Assembly (NCBI RefSeq): GCF_000797495.1
Contig: NZ_JTGN01000008.1
Span: 124,001-188,000 of the forward strand
Origin: Robinsoniella peoriensis
Lineage (GTDB): Bacteria > Bacillota > Clostridia > Lachnospirales > Lachnospiraceae
Reading direction: 5' to 3'
DNA length: 64,000 bases
The notes under the pieces were generated by a model. It had not been told where the DNA came from, ran no database searches, and saw nothing but the letters and a program-made list of their open reading frames with translations. Below, in pieces: positions 20,301-27,646 of the stretch (position 1 is its first letter; each line of letters opens with the position of its first letter). A program made the position numbers and the translations under genes.

Positions 20301-20732
20301 AGTGATCAATTGATTAAATTGAAAAAGCCATCCAGAAAAGGATATTATTTCTCAGGCTGGTATAAAGACCGTAAATTTAAAAAGAAAATAACCAGGATTT
20401 CTAAGGGAACAAAGGGAAATCAAACTGTGTATGCAAAATGGTCCAGGGTAAAAACAGAAAAAGTAAATAACCTGGAATTAGCAGGGAAAAAGAAAGGAAA
20501 ATTGAAAGTCAGGTTCCAAAAAGTATCAAAAGCTTCCGGATATCAGATTGTATATGCAGCAAACAAGAAGTTTAAAAAATCCCGAAAAATAGATGTTACC
20601 CGCACATTCAAAACAATTAGCAAGCTCAAAAAAGGTATTTATTATGTTAAAGTGCGGGCTTATAAAAAGGACTCAAAGAATGCAAAAGTATATGGTAAAT
20701 ACAGTATCGTAAAAAGTATACGGATAAAATAA
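14391..20732 (+). CDS. Secreted multimodular GH110-type alpha-1,3-galactosidase
   Basis: A 2113-residue extracellular protein. After a signal peptide (1-31) comes a right-handed beta-helix domain (about 45-660) of GH110 type: VTDYGADPTG, LLDGHENLTVEG, GFGWLLQM, SYADIIHASG and NSHDDPINLHGT. D343 and the pair D366/D367 match the spacing of the Asp residues reported for GH110 enzymes. That family removes terminal alpha-1,3-galactose, as in blood group B or linear alpha-Gal. Behind it lie Big-like modules, a DUF1349-like lectin fold (about 861-1055), cadherin-like sandwiches (about 1160-1455), an NPCBM module (about 1560-1705) and an InlB-type repeat (about 1790-1860). Next are a Big_2 domain (about 1867-1950), a second InlB-like unit and a lysine-rich Fn3-like end. 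No LPXTG is present. A stem-loop terminator follows. Confidence 0.88.
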   Translation: MNRRKEHINIFIAVLLVISIILPSLSAAAKEKETVQTQKATVIDVTDYGADPTGVKDSTEAVWDALQAAKELEKNGEPVTLNFPKGEYHIYKDKAQIREYHTSNTNSIQSPQKTIGILLDGHENLTVEGNDSLFMMHGNMMAIAVVNSENVTLQNFSWDFAVPTVSEMTITGMGTKEGKQYTDFFIPSCFPFAIKENTIEWQSEPSPYTGDLYWTETGIHNAYSIVAHHPEEEMTRAYFTSDSPFSNVSGITKLSDTQIRITYQSARPSMQKVGMLLELASSAYRETAGAFTWESRNVLVQNVNVHFMHGFGWLLQMTTDVTYRNCNFMPRENSGHYTVSYADIIHASGAAGEINIENCNFSNSHDDPINLHGTFTRVEQRRDNHTLQLKYIHTQQGGFPQYHVGDQVAFFTRDTLESTDHESLYTVSEVVSNPGEDENDLRTMIIKFQEELPSDLSEQIGGQPRFVAENVTYAPQVTVKGCTFKNVPTRGILCTTRNPVLIEDNTFLNMSMASIYLSNDSDEWYESGPIRDMTIRNNTFYIKNIGRTSWEYAPAVYIHPVTKGGGLPSEDNPIHKNILIEGNTFHMDTDTVVKAESVENLTIRNNKILRTSPDIQIQIESVQNQIIVGESKKINMTSSGDKHERPQDNVYEFTKCKNVLIEGNTYDDGLKLYAVKHPGMSDHNLVIRDKEIKMVEDRNQPVADPVRRIHYASTNPEVISVDDNGNMTGKSNGRSQIFAYYEWNGTIIKSNSLELTAGSGTPSEDVSVTIEEEDNLLLDTENLDSENMSYQFTAATEPEAEITWSVTDLKTGDLSDTASIDENGLLTAKKSGIVWVNAFAGNNTARKAVIIVLPQTETLSKQFSVVREDKDSYTLTPDGVTIDLQPGDLYQITGSNNVKNLFLYEIPEGMNKDNLRTVIKADNLPVKEGGQWDTGSFILYRDDDNYVTIGKKSHYDGIASVVEINGTAVENGGNASENGVSAAYLGFTKTDEGISLDYRLEDGEWQHVTDIQESPLGDNYKIGFAGWETNDRGKTISFTGLKMGDASLTYEEVEALEPVSFTGFENQKPSAANLAFQEQNYQAGDKVSILYDFEDPDGDSEGETLYRWNFAQSGKTVVTAEPSIEAEETGVLTCQIYPVDQYGTPGIPAAAETVIGEGEATAELKSLKLNGQQLYNKGGDQKEFTFNIPVELEKAELSYESVNNEVGLIEISRNGMQLEGELKNSDDIVIPIDNGDTYTIKRSDTDIYVIHIKMIQDSNTQIDQIALDELGFSEQRPQEKSYFLNAEAGKTSGNLVITANDRIGKVDVLEGEYRKELSLTKNGNTWSVPVSFINGLNSYYIRVTAKDGMTVKQHMVHVNYEADTSAFLTGIQINGKDIENFEADKLKYLTTLDEGAATLELAAVPNAGAEIKIVINDVITEGNEAVSSNLQKGRNLIKIIVTAPDGINKVIYNINAILPYKENVNLQDILLNEKNVAAEFGEENSITEYISGDTVQVKAAAQDNGAKVELVCGTQKAEGIQSAEGEFFIHRENPQIKVKVTARDGKTTDEKVINLKKAVYLSDLTYEPGATVGYGEIQKDKSSSGNALTLADDLGKAVTFHKGIGTHAESVIEYNITGKEYEKLEGYAGVDYDQYNAEYGSVQFQIFVDGEKKFDSGVMLQKTSMKKVDLKIKGASRITLKALAGENNWNDHADWADMKLLSEFQEQAINEFTQTIQRPEHGTITSSVEGTKLTQGSTVTYTFAPEEGYRLKSAAINEALINPENGIYTIESVERDITVTAEFDKIPAPKYTVIFDSNGGSKVENQIVQEHERVTRPADPVRNGYTFGGWYQDSSLTVSWNFEANQILADTTIYAKWKKDVIPSPGKVNKITLNKKSVNLAVKDSVKISAIVLPANAQNKAVEWTSSNSKVAVVDSTGKVSAKGAGEAIITATAKDGSMVKDQCRVKVGYRITYKLNKGTNAPANPSIYISDQLIKLKKPSRKGYYFSGWYKDRKFKKKITRISKGTKGNQTVYAKWSRVKTEKVNNLELAGKKKGKLKVRFQKVSKASGYQIVYAANKKFKKSRKIDVTRTFKTISKLKKGIYYVKVRAYKKDSKNAKVYGKYSIVKSIRIK

Positions 20733-20766
20733 TAATATTCGCTGTGGATCATATAAAAAAATTTAG

Positions 20767-20811
20767 AGACGCCATAAGATAACGGATGCTGTTATTTTAT
20801 GGCGTCTTTTC
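20767..20811. terminator. Bidirectional terminator between GH110 and peptidase genes
   Basis: AGACGCCATAA pairs perfectly with TTATGGCGTCT, with an inner ATAAC/GTTAT stem and a T-run after. It ends the GH110 gene. The stop codon of the convergent gene (20797) lies inside its right arm. Confidence 0.92.
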
Positions 20812-22896
20812 CCATGCCGTTTGCAACTCCCATTTACCGGTATCAAATATTTGCCTTAAAAAATGACTCATATATTCCAGCTTTTTTCGAAGTGGAGGAT
20901 ATTGGAAATAGTCAATACCCTGTGGATGCATGGCATTTTCCATAATCCGTGCCCGGTCTTCGGATGGAAAACTTTTGGAATAATAATCAATAAAATATAT
21001 GTTGCCGCTCTGGGAAGCAGCAGTAAAATCAAGATCTTTCTTGTCTTCATTTGTCCGGTAACTGTAATCATAGGAGAAGCCCGATGGATTCAATTGATTG
21101 AATACATCATCCTCATAATCATTAAGACCTTTCCCGGGTCCGGCGATTTTAGCATACCGGTCAATGGCATGGCTTATTTCGTGATAAATCGTACTTTCCA
21201 AACTGCTGAAATTGGATGCATTGAGAACAAGATACTGACTGCCATCCTCATAAAAGTAGACACCATTGGCATGATCCGGATTATTGTTTCCCACAGTACT
21301 AAAATTACCGGCAATATAGATGCCCAGCTTTCCGGTTTCCGTTGTGTTGAGTTGTTCAAAGAAGTCATCAGGATAGGAGGAAAGAGCTTTTTCTAATAGT
21401 GAAAGACTTTCTTTTAGCAAACGGGTCTGGTAAACGGGTTCTACATGATAACCCGGAAATTCTCTTTTACAATCATCGGCCAGGAAAATATTTACACCAT
21501 ACCGTTTGCCTAGTATTTCGGCACGATCTTTCAGTGCCTGAATCCCTTCCATGTCGGGCTGATCGGAGAAGTAATATTTTGTAGTATAATCCACAGAATC
21601 CTGTGTGAGTTCTGTCTTCTGATTCAGATCCCAGAGTACAATATGTGAGTAGTTATGTTTAAACTGGAATACTGCCATATGGATAGAAGGCAGATATACC
21701 AGGTCCTGGGGAGATCCAACAAACTGTTCACTGCCGGACTGCAGGGAAAATGAGGTTTTATATGTATTTTTTCCAGTGGACAGATCGTAGTAGTAGAGAT
21801 CACAACTGCCGTAATCGGATGTGCTTTCCTGGAGTTTTGGAATGGAAGTCAGTGCCAGTCTGTTATCTAAATCAAACATGAGATTCCCATAGCCCAGGGA
21901 ATCATCCAGTACCAGTTCCCGGATCTCCGGCTTACTGTCTGGAATCTGATAAAGTGCTTCCATTAACCCATCCTGGTATAGTGCACCAAAGGAATCATTC
22001 TGGGAGGTTAGCTGTATGCTGCCGGGAATAGTGCGAAGTATTTCATTGGCGGAGATATCTATAAAATTCGTAACATAAGAATTCTGCTCACTTCCCGTAC
22101 CGTTAACCGCCAGTATCTTACCGTCAGAAAGCAGCTGTAAAGTTGTACAGAAGTTATTTTCCACCAATCCGCTTTTTATTGGACGGAGAGATTGGTCTGC
22201 AGTGGACAGCTCCTTCAGCCCGGATCCATCGGAGGCAAAATAATAAATCCATTTTTTATCCTCCGTAATCAGAGGTGTGCGGATACAGGGTTCTAACAAT
22301 GAAATACGTCCGGTTTCTTTTAAACGGCTGTTGAGATAAATGAATTCCTGAGAAACGCTGTCAAATAAGCGGAGTTCTTTTTTGGAAACCGCAATATTCT
22401 GCTTATCCAGATGAATGGCACCCGTAATGGCAGCTGTGTGCAGGATTTTATTTTTAAGCGGGTCATAGAGATAGAGGGAAAGTGCATTATGATCCTGCTG
22501 GATTACCAGTAATTGTCCCTGAAATGACAACAGTATCTGATCCGTGTATTCTTTCTGGAAAGGATAATCCAGGTCTGAAAGGCTGCCGCTTTCATTGAGG
22601 GGAGTACCATTCTCCTGTTCGGTCTCTTTCGTATCAGATGTATCTAATGTGTTCGTATCAGGAGTAATGATGCCTGGCAGTTCCGACCAGGGTGAGCTGT
22701 TTTTAATGCTGGGGAGTGAAAGGATGGCTGAGTCAGTGCCCGAAAGGATGGAAGGTAAAACCGGCAGGTGCGCGTGTGACTGCAATGACTGAGCAGGAGT
22801 GGACGCCAAAACAGAGGCAGCAAGATTTTGCTGCCCGCAGGCTAACGGTATGATACAGATTGTAAGGATACATATTCGGGTTACTCTTTTTTTCAT
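20797..22896 (-). CDS. Exported beta-propeller protein with a C-terminal zinc-peptidase-like domain
   Basis: About 699 residues. An N-terminal signal segment (possible but poor lipobox PLAC) is followed by a Ser/Thr/Pro-rich linker and repeated beta-strand blades from about 110 to 440, consistent with a propeller. The C-terminal third carries YHEISHAID (HEISH at about 573-577) and a downstream SEDRARIMEN with Glu near 647, the usual arrangement of an HExxH gluzincin with a third Glu ligand. No family name is recognised. It lies 10 bases after the histidine-kinase gene, so it is the last gene of the two-component/ABC operon. It may act as an extracytoplasmic sensor, chaperone or protease of that system (inference). 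ATG 22896 has the better spacing to AAAGGTGAT. Confidence 0.8.
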   Translation of the reverse strand: MKKRVTRICILTICIIPLACGQQNLAASVLASTPAQSLQSHAHLPVLPSILSGTDSAILSLPSIKNSSPWSELPGIITPDTNTLDTSDTKETEQENGTPLNESGSLSDLDYPFQKEYTDQILLSFQGQLLVIQQDHNALSLYLYDPLKNKILHTAAITGAIHLDKQNIAVSKKELRLFDSVSQEFIYLNSRLKETGRISLLEPCIRTPLITEDKKWIYYFASDGSGLKELSTADQSLRPIKSGLVENNFCTTLQLLSDGKILAVNGTGSEQNSYVTNFIDISANEILRTIPGSIQLTSQNDSFGALYQDGLMEALYQIPDSKPEIRELVLDDSLGYGNLMFDLDNRLALTSIPKLQESTSDYGSCDLYYYDLSTGKNTYKTSFSLQSGSEQFVGSPQDLVYLPSIHMAVFQFKHNYSHIVLWDLNQKTELTQDSVDYTTKYYFSDQPDMEGIQALKDRAEILGKRYGVNIFLADDCKREFPGYHVEPVYQTRLLKESLSLLEKALSSYPDDFFEQLNTTETGKLGIYIAGNFSTVGNNNPDHANGVYFYEDGSQYLVLNASNFSSLESTIYHEISHAIDRYAKIAGPGKGLNDYEDDVFNQLNPSGFSYDYSYRTNEDKKDLDFTAASQSGNIYFIDYYSKSFPSEDRARIMENAMHPQGIDYFQYPPLRKKLEYMSHFLRQIFDTGKWELQTAWEKTP

Positions 22897-22906
22897 CACA
22901 TCACCT

Positions 22907-23836
22907 TTATAATATCGTATGTCCGCCTGTCTGACTCAGTAACGGAAATTCAGTTACAATCTCAAAGCGTCCTTCCCGGTATGAGGAAGACATAGTGCCG
23001 CCGGATTTTTGCGCAAGAGCTTTGGCAATATTTAACCCAAGCCCGGTATTGTTGTGAGATCTCGCCCGGTCGGATACGTAAGTGCGGTCAAATACCAGGG
23101 GAGCTTCATCAATGGAGATCAGGTCCGTATCGTTGGAGAAGGTAAAACAAACCTTGTTGTCCGTCAGTTTTAGATTTACAATCACACAGGATTTCGAGTA
23201 TTTCAGAGCATTTTGTGTAAGATTTGTAAATATGCGGACAAGGGCATTGCGATCCAGATTCACAAGAGGAAGATTTTCCTGCAAGTCCATATGTACCCGG
23301 ATCTCTTTTTTCTCGAAATCTTCATAAAATGCCAGGACTACTTCGCATAGAATTTCATATACATTCAATGGCTGGGGGTTAAGCCTGTAGTCTTTAGAAT
23401 CAATCAATGATAAATCATAGAAGCTTGTGATCAGAGACTGAAGTACTTTTGCCCTTTTACGGACAATCTCCACATAATGCTTCTGTTCGCCGGCGGTGGT
23501 ATCCGGATCATCCATCAGTTCCAGATATCCGATAATTGACGTAAGGGGAGTACGAAGATCATGGGAAATATTGGCGATCTCCTGGCGGAGCTTATGTTCT
23601 TTCGACTCATATTCAATTCGAAGCTTTTGTTTTTCATCTAATTCCATGTTAAGGTCAATAAGAAACTTCTCCAGATCTTTATCCGGGACAGCCTGGTGGA
23701 TGCGAAGATTCGTAACCGGCAGATCTTTGAGATCTTTAAACTGCCTCCTGGCATCTCGGATACCATGGCGCAGGGAGAAGTAAAGAATGGCAAAAACCAA
23801 GGCTGTTAGCCCGGATATGACGCAAAATATAGCCAT
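22907..23836 (-). CDS. Sensor histidine kinase, short N-terminus
   Basis: 309 residues with one N-terminal membrane helix (about 2-22), no sizeable extracellular loop and a coiled linker. A HisKA domain with the phospho-acceptor H92 in ISHDLRTPLTS follows, then a HATPase_c domain with the N-box NLTQNALKYS and the G-box GLGLNIAKAL. The lack of a sensor domain is typical of kinases that sense through a partner, often the ABC transporter encoded beside them, as in lantibiotic-response systems. The partner response regulator is at 25958-26641 on the same strand, with the ABC genes between. GGAGGGGGG precedes the ATG. Confidence 0.93.
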   Translation of the reverse strand: MAIFCVISGLTALVFAILYFSLRHGIRDARRQFKDLKDLPVTNLRIHQAVPDKDLEKFLIDLNMELDEKQKLRIEYESKEHKLRQEIANISHDLRTPLTSIIGYLELMDDPDTTAGEQKHYVEIVRKRAKVLQSLITSFYDLSLIDSKDYRLNPQPLNVYEILCEVVLAFYEDFEKKEIRVHMDLQENLPLVNLDRNALVRIFTNLTQNALKYSKSCVIVNLKLTDNKVCFTFSNDTDLISIDEAPLVFDRTYVSDRARSHNNTGLGLNIAKALAQKSGGTMSSSYREGRFEIVTEFPLLSQTGGHTIL

Positions 23837-23875
23837 ATTCCCCCCTCCATTCCTTATCAGAGTATGTTTGTGTCA

Positions 23876-24658
23876 CTATTTTACTTCTTTATTCAGGAAG
23901 CATTTATAACCAATATAACCGAATATCAGAGAAAAGACAATACCAACTATCCAGCACCGAAGCATTCCCAAGGGAGTATCCCAGACCATATTTAAGAAGT
24001 AGGAACCCGGTTGTTTCCCATATTCATTGAAGATTCCCAGAGGTAACACAGAAACAACTACCCTTGGCCATTCGTATACATTTCCAAAAATTTTCAGTAA
24101 ATAATAAGGTCCGAAATGGATTAAGGAAAAGACTGCGATGATTGTACTGCTGTTATCAAACAGGAAGAACAGACAGTGAAAGGTAACCAGTCCGGCTATC
24201 CAGAGCGGAAGGGAACCCAAAATAGCGCGAAGCAGAGCATAGAGGTTTTCGTTTCCGCTGTTTTCCAGTGTCAGATAGGACGAAGCAATGATAACCACAA
24301 ATAAAAACAGTGTAATAACCATGCACAGAACGATCTCTGTGATAAACTTTCCAAAATAAATGGAGAGTCTGCCGGTTCCAAAGGATACGGAGTTTTTCAT
24401 GGTGTGGTTCTTAGATTCCTCTCCTATGATCAAATTTGATATGAAAAAGGTGAAGATCATGGGGAGAAACATAGCACTTGTTACATTCATAAAAATAAAC
24501 CCGGTATTGGAATAGGGAAATCCGGCACCCGCCATGTTTTTAATTGATAGTGTAAACAAACAAAGTCCGATAAAGGTAGCAGCAAGTACCGCTGAAAAAA
24601 TATATAAAAATCGTTCCCGGAATCCCCGGTACAGTTCACTCCTGATATAATTAATCAT
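23876..24658 (-). CDS. ABC-2 type transporter permease
   Basis: About 260 residues with roughly six membrane helices (for example FLYIFSAVLAATFIGLCLF near the start). It matches the permeases of BcrAB/lantibiotic self-protection ABC systems; MINYIRSELYRGF is a typical start for them. A longer frame to 24763 exists, but its extra 35 residues look non-native and run up to a repeat insertion. None of the alternative starts has a strong ribosome site, so the N-terminus is uncertain. The gene lies between the ATPase and the kinase and should form an exporter or detoxification pump with the ATPase. Confidence 0.85.
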   Translation of the reverse strand: MINYIRSELYRGFRERFLYIFSAVLAATFIGLCLFTLSIKNMAGAGFPYSNTGFIFMNVTSAMFLPMIFTFFISNLIIGEESKNHTMKNSVSFGTGRLSIYFGKFITEIVLCMVITLFLFVVIIASSYLTLENSGNENLYALLRAILGSLPLWIAGLVTFHCLFFLFDNSSTIIAVFSLIHFGPYYLLKIFGNVYEWPRVVVSVLPLGIFNEYGKQPGSYFLNMVWDTPLGMLRCWIVGIVFSLIFGYIGYKCFLNKEVK

Positions 24659-24766
24659 TTTTATACCCATTGCATATTGCAGTCTTGCCTGCAATACTGC
24701 CACAATAAACAGGTTGAAAGAATCACACTGTGGCTTCCTTTCTATATCATAATTTTCTTTCAACCT

Positions 24767-24929
24767 TAGAGCGTGTTTGAAAATACATTCCCGCCATCTG
24801 CATGCCCTACGTGCGGCATATTTGCCCGGAATTCAGGTTATGTAGCCCGCTACGTGCCCTGAATTCCGGGCAAATCTCCCGCAAACTATGACACACAGCT
24901 GTCAGAAAGCAGTTTAAAAACACGTTCTA
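24767..24929. repeat. Family-1 palindromic repeat, full length
   Basis: A TA-flanked, about 160-bp inverted repeat, in the opposite orientation to the copy at 38815-38978 and similar to it throughout. It includes the core CGTAGCGGGCTAC as read on the minus strand. It lies between the permease and ATPase genes and supplies the last codons and the stop of the ATPase gene. Confidence 0.92.
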
Positions 24930-25840
24930 TTTCCTCCCATAAGCGACAGATAGTATGCTTCCAGGTCAATACCCTGGGTCTGCATTGAAAAAAGCTGAAT
25001 CTGGTTTCCTATGAGCAGGGAAGAAAGAGCGGGTCCCTGATCGATGCAGCCAAACAGATGAATTACACCGTCCGGAAGTACATCATAATCCGTACAATGC
25101 AGGTGCTGCTCAATCAAAGCAGATGCTTTATCCGGCTTATCCACACAAATTTCTAAATAAACACGGCATTTTTTTTCAAGATCCTTTGTTGAAATCTGTT
25201 CTATCATAACGCCTCTTTCAATAAATCCATAGCGGGTAACAAGATTTTCCAGCTCAGAGAGGATATGGCTGGAAATCAAGATGGTGATTTTCTGCTGATG
25301 GTTTAAATTTAATAAAAGGTTACGAAGCTCTACAATACCTTCCGGGTCCAACCCATTAATGGGTTCATCCAGGATTAAAAAAGAAGGGTGGCTCATCAGT
25401 GCAAGCGCAAGTCCCAGCCGCTGCTTCATACCAAGGGAGAAGTCTTTAAACTTTTTCTTGCCGCAGTCGTCAAGATGTACCTGTGCCAGAGCATCTTTCA
25501 TATACTGCCTGCCGGTAATTCCACGTTGTATACGGTAATATTCTAAATTTTGCACTGCTGTGAAATCAGGGAAAAATCCCGGCGTCTCAATAATGCAGCC
25601 GATTTTGTGCCGGGAGATGTTCAGACCTCTTGCAGAATCTTCGCCAAACAGGCTTAGATTGCCTGAAGTAGGGGCTGTCTGTCCGGCAATTAATTTTAAC
25701 AGAGTTGTTTTGCCCGCACCGTTGTTGCCTACCAGTCCGTAGATATCACCGGACTGAATCGTTATATCTGTAGGGGCAAGTGCTGTAAAATCCCCATATT
25801 TTTTACAGATCCCACTGGCGGTAAATATGTTGGCATTCAT
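24914..25840 (-). CDS. ABC transporter ATP-binding protein (BcrA/lantibiotic type)
   Basis: A 308-residue ATPase. Walker A is GNNGAGKTT, the signature is FSLGMKQRLGLALAL and Walker B is FLILDEPINGLDP, followed by the BcrA-type C-terminal extension. It energises the neighbouring permease and so probably removes or expels a membrane-active compound. The last four residues (RTCF) and the TAA stop are read from the repeat inserted at 24767-24929, so the original C-terminus has been altered slightly. AAGGAC precedes the ATG. It follows the response regulator by about 117 bases. Confidence 0.93.
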   Translation of the reverse strand: MNANIFTASGICKKYGDFTALAPTDITIQSGDIYGLVGNNGAGKTTLLKLIAGQTAPTSGNLSLFGEDSARGLNISRHKIGCIIETPGFFPDFTAVQNLEYYRIQRGITGRQYMKDALAQVHLDDCGKKKFKDFSLGMKQRLGLALALMSHPSFLILDEPINGLDPEGIVELRNLLLNLNHQQKITILISSHILSELENLVTRYGFIERGVMIEQISTKDLEKKCRVYLEICVDKPDKASALIEQHLHCTDYDVLPDGVIHLFGCIDQGPALSSLLIGNQIQLFSMQTQGIDLEAYYLSLMGGNRTCF

Positions 25841-25957
25841 TTCTTAAGTCCTTTCCAAAAGTGATATCTGTATTATAAGGGATGAAAAACAAATAAGCTC
25901 TTAAGCAAACTTAAAGAAATCATAAAGATGATTCGATGAAAGTCATGCATTTTAAGA

Positions 25958-26641
25958 TTATGCCATCTTAAAGCCAATTCCCCATATGGTCTTAATATAT
26001 TCTTCATCCCCGCATATCTTTGCTATTTTAGAACGAATATTGCTGATATGCACATTGATAGTATTGTCTTCTCCAAGGTAATTTCCATGCCATACTTCCT
26101 GATAAATGGCATTTTTGGAAAATACCCGGGATGGACTTTTTACAAGCAGCAGGAGGATGTCATATTCATAAATTGTAAGATTCAATGGAATCTCATCAAT
26201 GGCAGCGCTTCTGGCATCTGCATCAATCGAGAGACTTTTGTATGTAAAGACCGCTTCATGAACAGGAATTGCTGAGTAGCTCTTGTATCTTCGCAGCTGG
26301 GCTTCCACTCTTGCAAGAATTTCGTCTCTGGCAAAAGGCTTCGTCATGTAATCATCAGCACCTGATTTTAAAAGGTGGACTTTGTCGTCCAGAGCAGTCT
26401 TTGCCGTCAGGACAATAACGGGTACATTGGATTTATTTCTGATATGCCCAAGCAGTTCTTCGCCGGAAATTCCCGGAAGCATCAGATCCATAATAATCAG
26501 ATCATAATGGTCCAAAGAGAGGCAAAGTCTGGCTTCTGTACCAGAATAGGCAGAGGTGGTTTCATAGCCCTGCTTTTGGAGAATTTTTGACAAGAGCCGG
26601 TTAATATCATTATCATCCTCAACGATTAAAATCTTTTCCAT
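25958..26641 (-). CDS. OmpR-family response regulator
   Basis: 227 residues: a receiver domain with acidic pocket EDD (8-10), phospho-acceptor D52 in IIMDLMLPG and the conserved TAK and KPF elements, then a winged-helix DNA-binding domain (about 130-225) ending in IKTIWGIGFKMA. It pairs with the kinase at 22907-23836 and most likely controls the ABC genes between them. AAGGATT precedes the ATG. The 117-base gap to the ATPase gene may hold its target promoter; no clear direct repeat was recognised there. Confidence 0.95.
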   Translation of the reverse strand: MEKILIVEDDNDINRLLSKILQKQGYETTSAYSGTEARLCLSLDHYDLIIMDLMLPGISGEELLGHIRNKSNVPVIVLTAKTALDDKVHLLKSGADDYMTKPFARDEILARVEAQLRRYKSYSAIPVHEAVFTYKSLSIDADARSAAIDEIPLNLTIYEYDILLLLVKSPSRVFSKNAIYQEVWHGNYLGEDNTINVHISNIRSKIAKICGDEEYIKTIWGIGFKMA

Positions 26642-26670
26642 AATGGGGAATCCTTCTTTCAGTCTTATTT

Positions 26671-27516
26671 TTATCGGATATGGTTATTGTTACTTTTATG
26701 TACCTGTATGGAAATCTTGGTAATATATTGTGAATCATCTTTTTCTGCAATTTCATCTATGATTCCCTCTTTATAGGAATAATCACAGATTTCATAATGG
26801 TTTTCTTCAATAAAGTCCAACAGCTGCTGATATGCACTGTCTGCATTATAGTAATTTCCTTTAAGATAAGTAACCGCATAAAATCCGGCGGGTTTAAGAA
26901 ATAATTGCGGGAGAGACAGCTGAGTAAGTACTTTGGTGAAAAAATATGCATAAGTATCAAAGGCTCCGCCTAAGAGACTTTCCTTGTCGATCATGGCGCC
27001 GAAGGGGTGACCGACATTTAACTGATTTTGAAAACAAAAAGATAAATGTTCATACAGGGTTTGTATGACAAGGTCATGATTGCTGCTGTGGATGGGGCGG
27101 CTTAAAATCAAATATTCTGCCGGGCACTCGACCAATATAACCTTTCCGGGATCTATCTGCCGGCTGGAGGTTACCAGTTCCATTTTTGTCTGTATGAGCC
27201 GGTTAATTCGCTCCAGATGCCGGATTTCCTGGGAAACTTTCTTTTGCTGTTCGGTGAGAAGCGCCATCAGTCTTGGCGGATTGCGGGAGTCCAGATAGGA
27301 CTTAATCTCTTTGAGCGGCATACCGATTTCCTTTAATGCCGTAATAACAGCAAAGACATCGCATTGCTGTTCGGAATAATACCGGTACCCCCGGGCATCT
27401 GTTTTCACAGGAGAAAACAGACCGATTTCCTCATAGTGAATCAGTGTTCTTTTATTGGTGCCGCATAATTTGGCAAAAGCTCCGGTATTTATACATGGAT
27501 TTGAATTTTTTTGCAT
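26671..27516 (-). CDS. MerR-family regulator with GyrI-like effector domain
   Basis: 281 residues. The N-terminal MerR helix-turn-helix (about 10-80) contains the wing motif DARGYRYYSEQQ, followed by a coiled-coil linker (about 80-125). A C-terminal BmrR/GyrI-like ligand-binding domain runs from about 130 to 275. Proteins of this build bind hydrophobic or multidrug ligands and activate promoters with over-long spacers. Such a promoter lies right next to it at 27534-27564, reading away towards the aminotransferase gene. The ribosome site AGAGGAG is 12 bases before the ATG. The ligand is unknown. Confidence 0.92.
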   Translation of the reverse strand: MQKNSNPCINTGAFAKLCGTNKRTLIHYEEIGLFSPVKTDARGYRYYSEQQCDVFAVITALKEIGMPLKEIKSYLDSRNPPRLMALLTEQQKKVSQEIRHLERINRLIQTKMELVTSSRQIDPGKVILVECPAEYLILSRPIHSSNHDLVIQTLYEHLSFCFQNQLNVGHPFGAMIDKESLLGGAFDTYAYFFTKVLTQLSLPQLFLKPAGFYAVTYLKGNYYNADSAYQQLLDFIEENHYEICDYSYKEGIIDEIAEKDDSQYITKISIQVHKSNNNHIR

Positions 27517-27533
27517 AATTATACAATCTCCTC

Positions 27534-27564
27534 TTGACTATACCGTAACGGTATACCTTATTAT
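27534..27564 (+). promoter_or_regulatory. MerR-type promoter with dyad operator in the spacer
   Basis: TTGACT (27534-27539) and TATTAT (27559-27564) are separated by 19 bases, longer than the normal 17. The spacer holds the perfect dyad ATACCGT-A-ACGGTAT (27540-27554). This is the classical layout for activation by a MerR protein through DNA distortion. It reads right, towards the gene at 27647. Confidence 0.8.
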
Positions 27565-27646
27565 AAAGCTGCTAATGAATTAGGTCAACTACAGGATACA
27601 TTATATAGAAAAAAGAGAACTGTTGCTATCGAAAAGGAGAACAATT

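Noticed and set aside
20863..21396. 177-codon plus-strand frame opposite the zinc-peptidase domain
   Set aside because: Antisense to the HEISH region, which is clearly the coding strand.
22800..22896. Lipobox in the propeller-peptidase signal sequence
   Set aside because: PLAC lacks Leu at -3, so lipid attachment is uncertain; I call it only exported.
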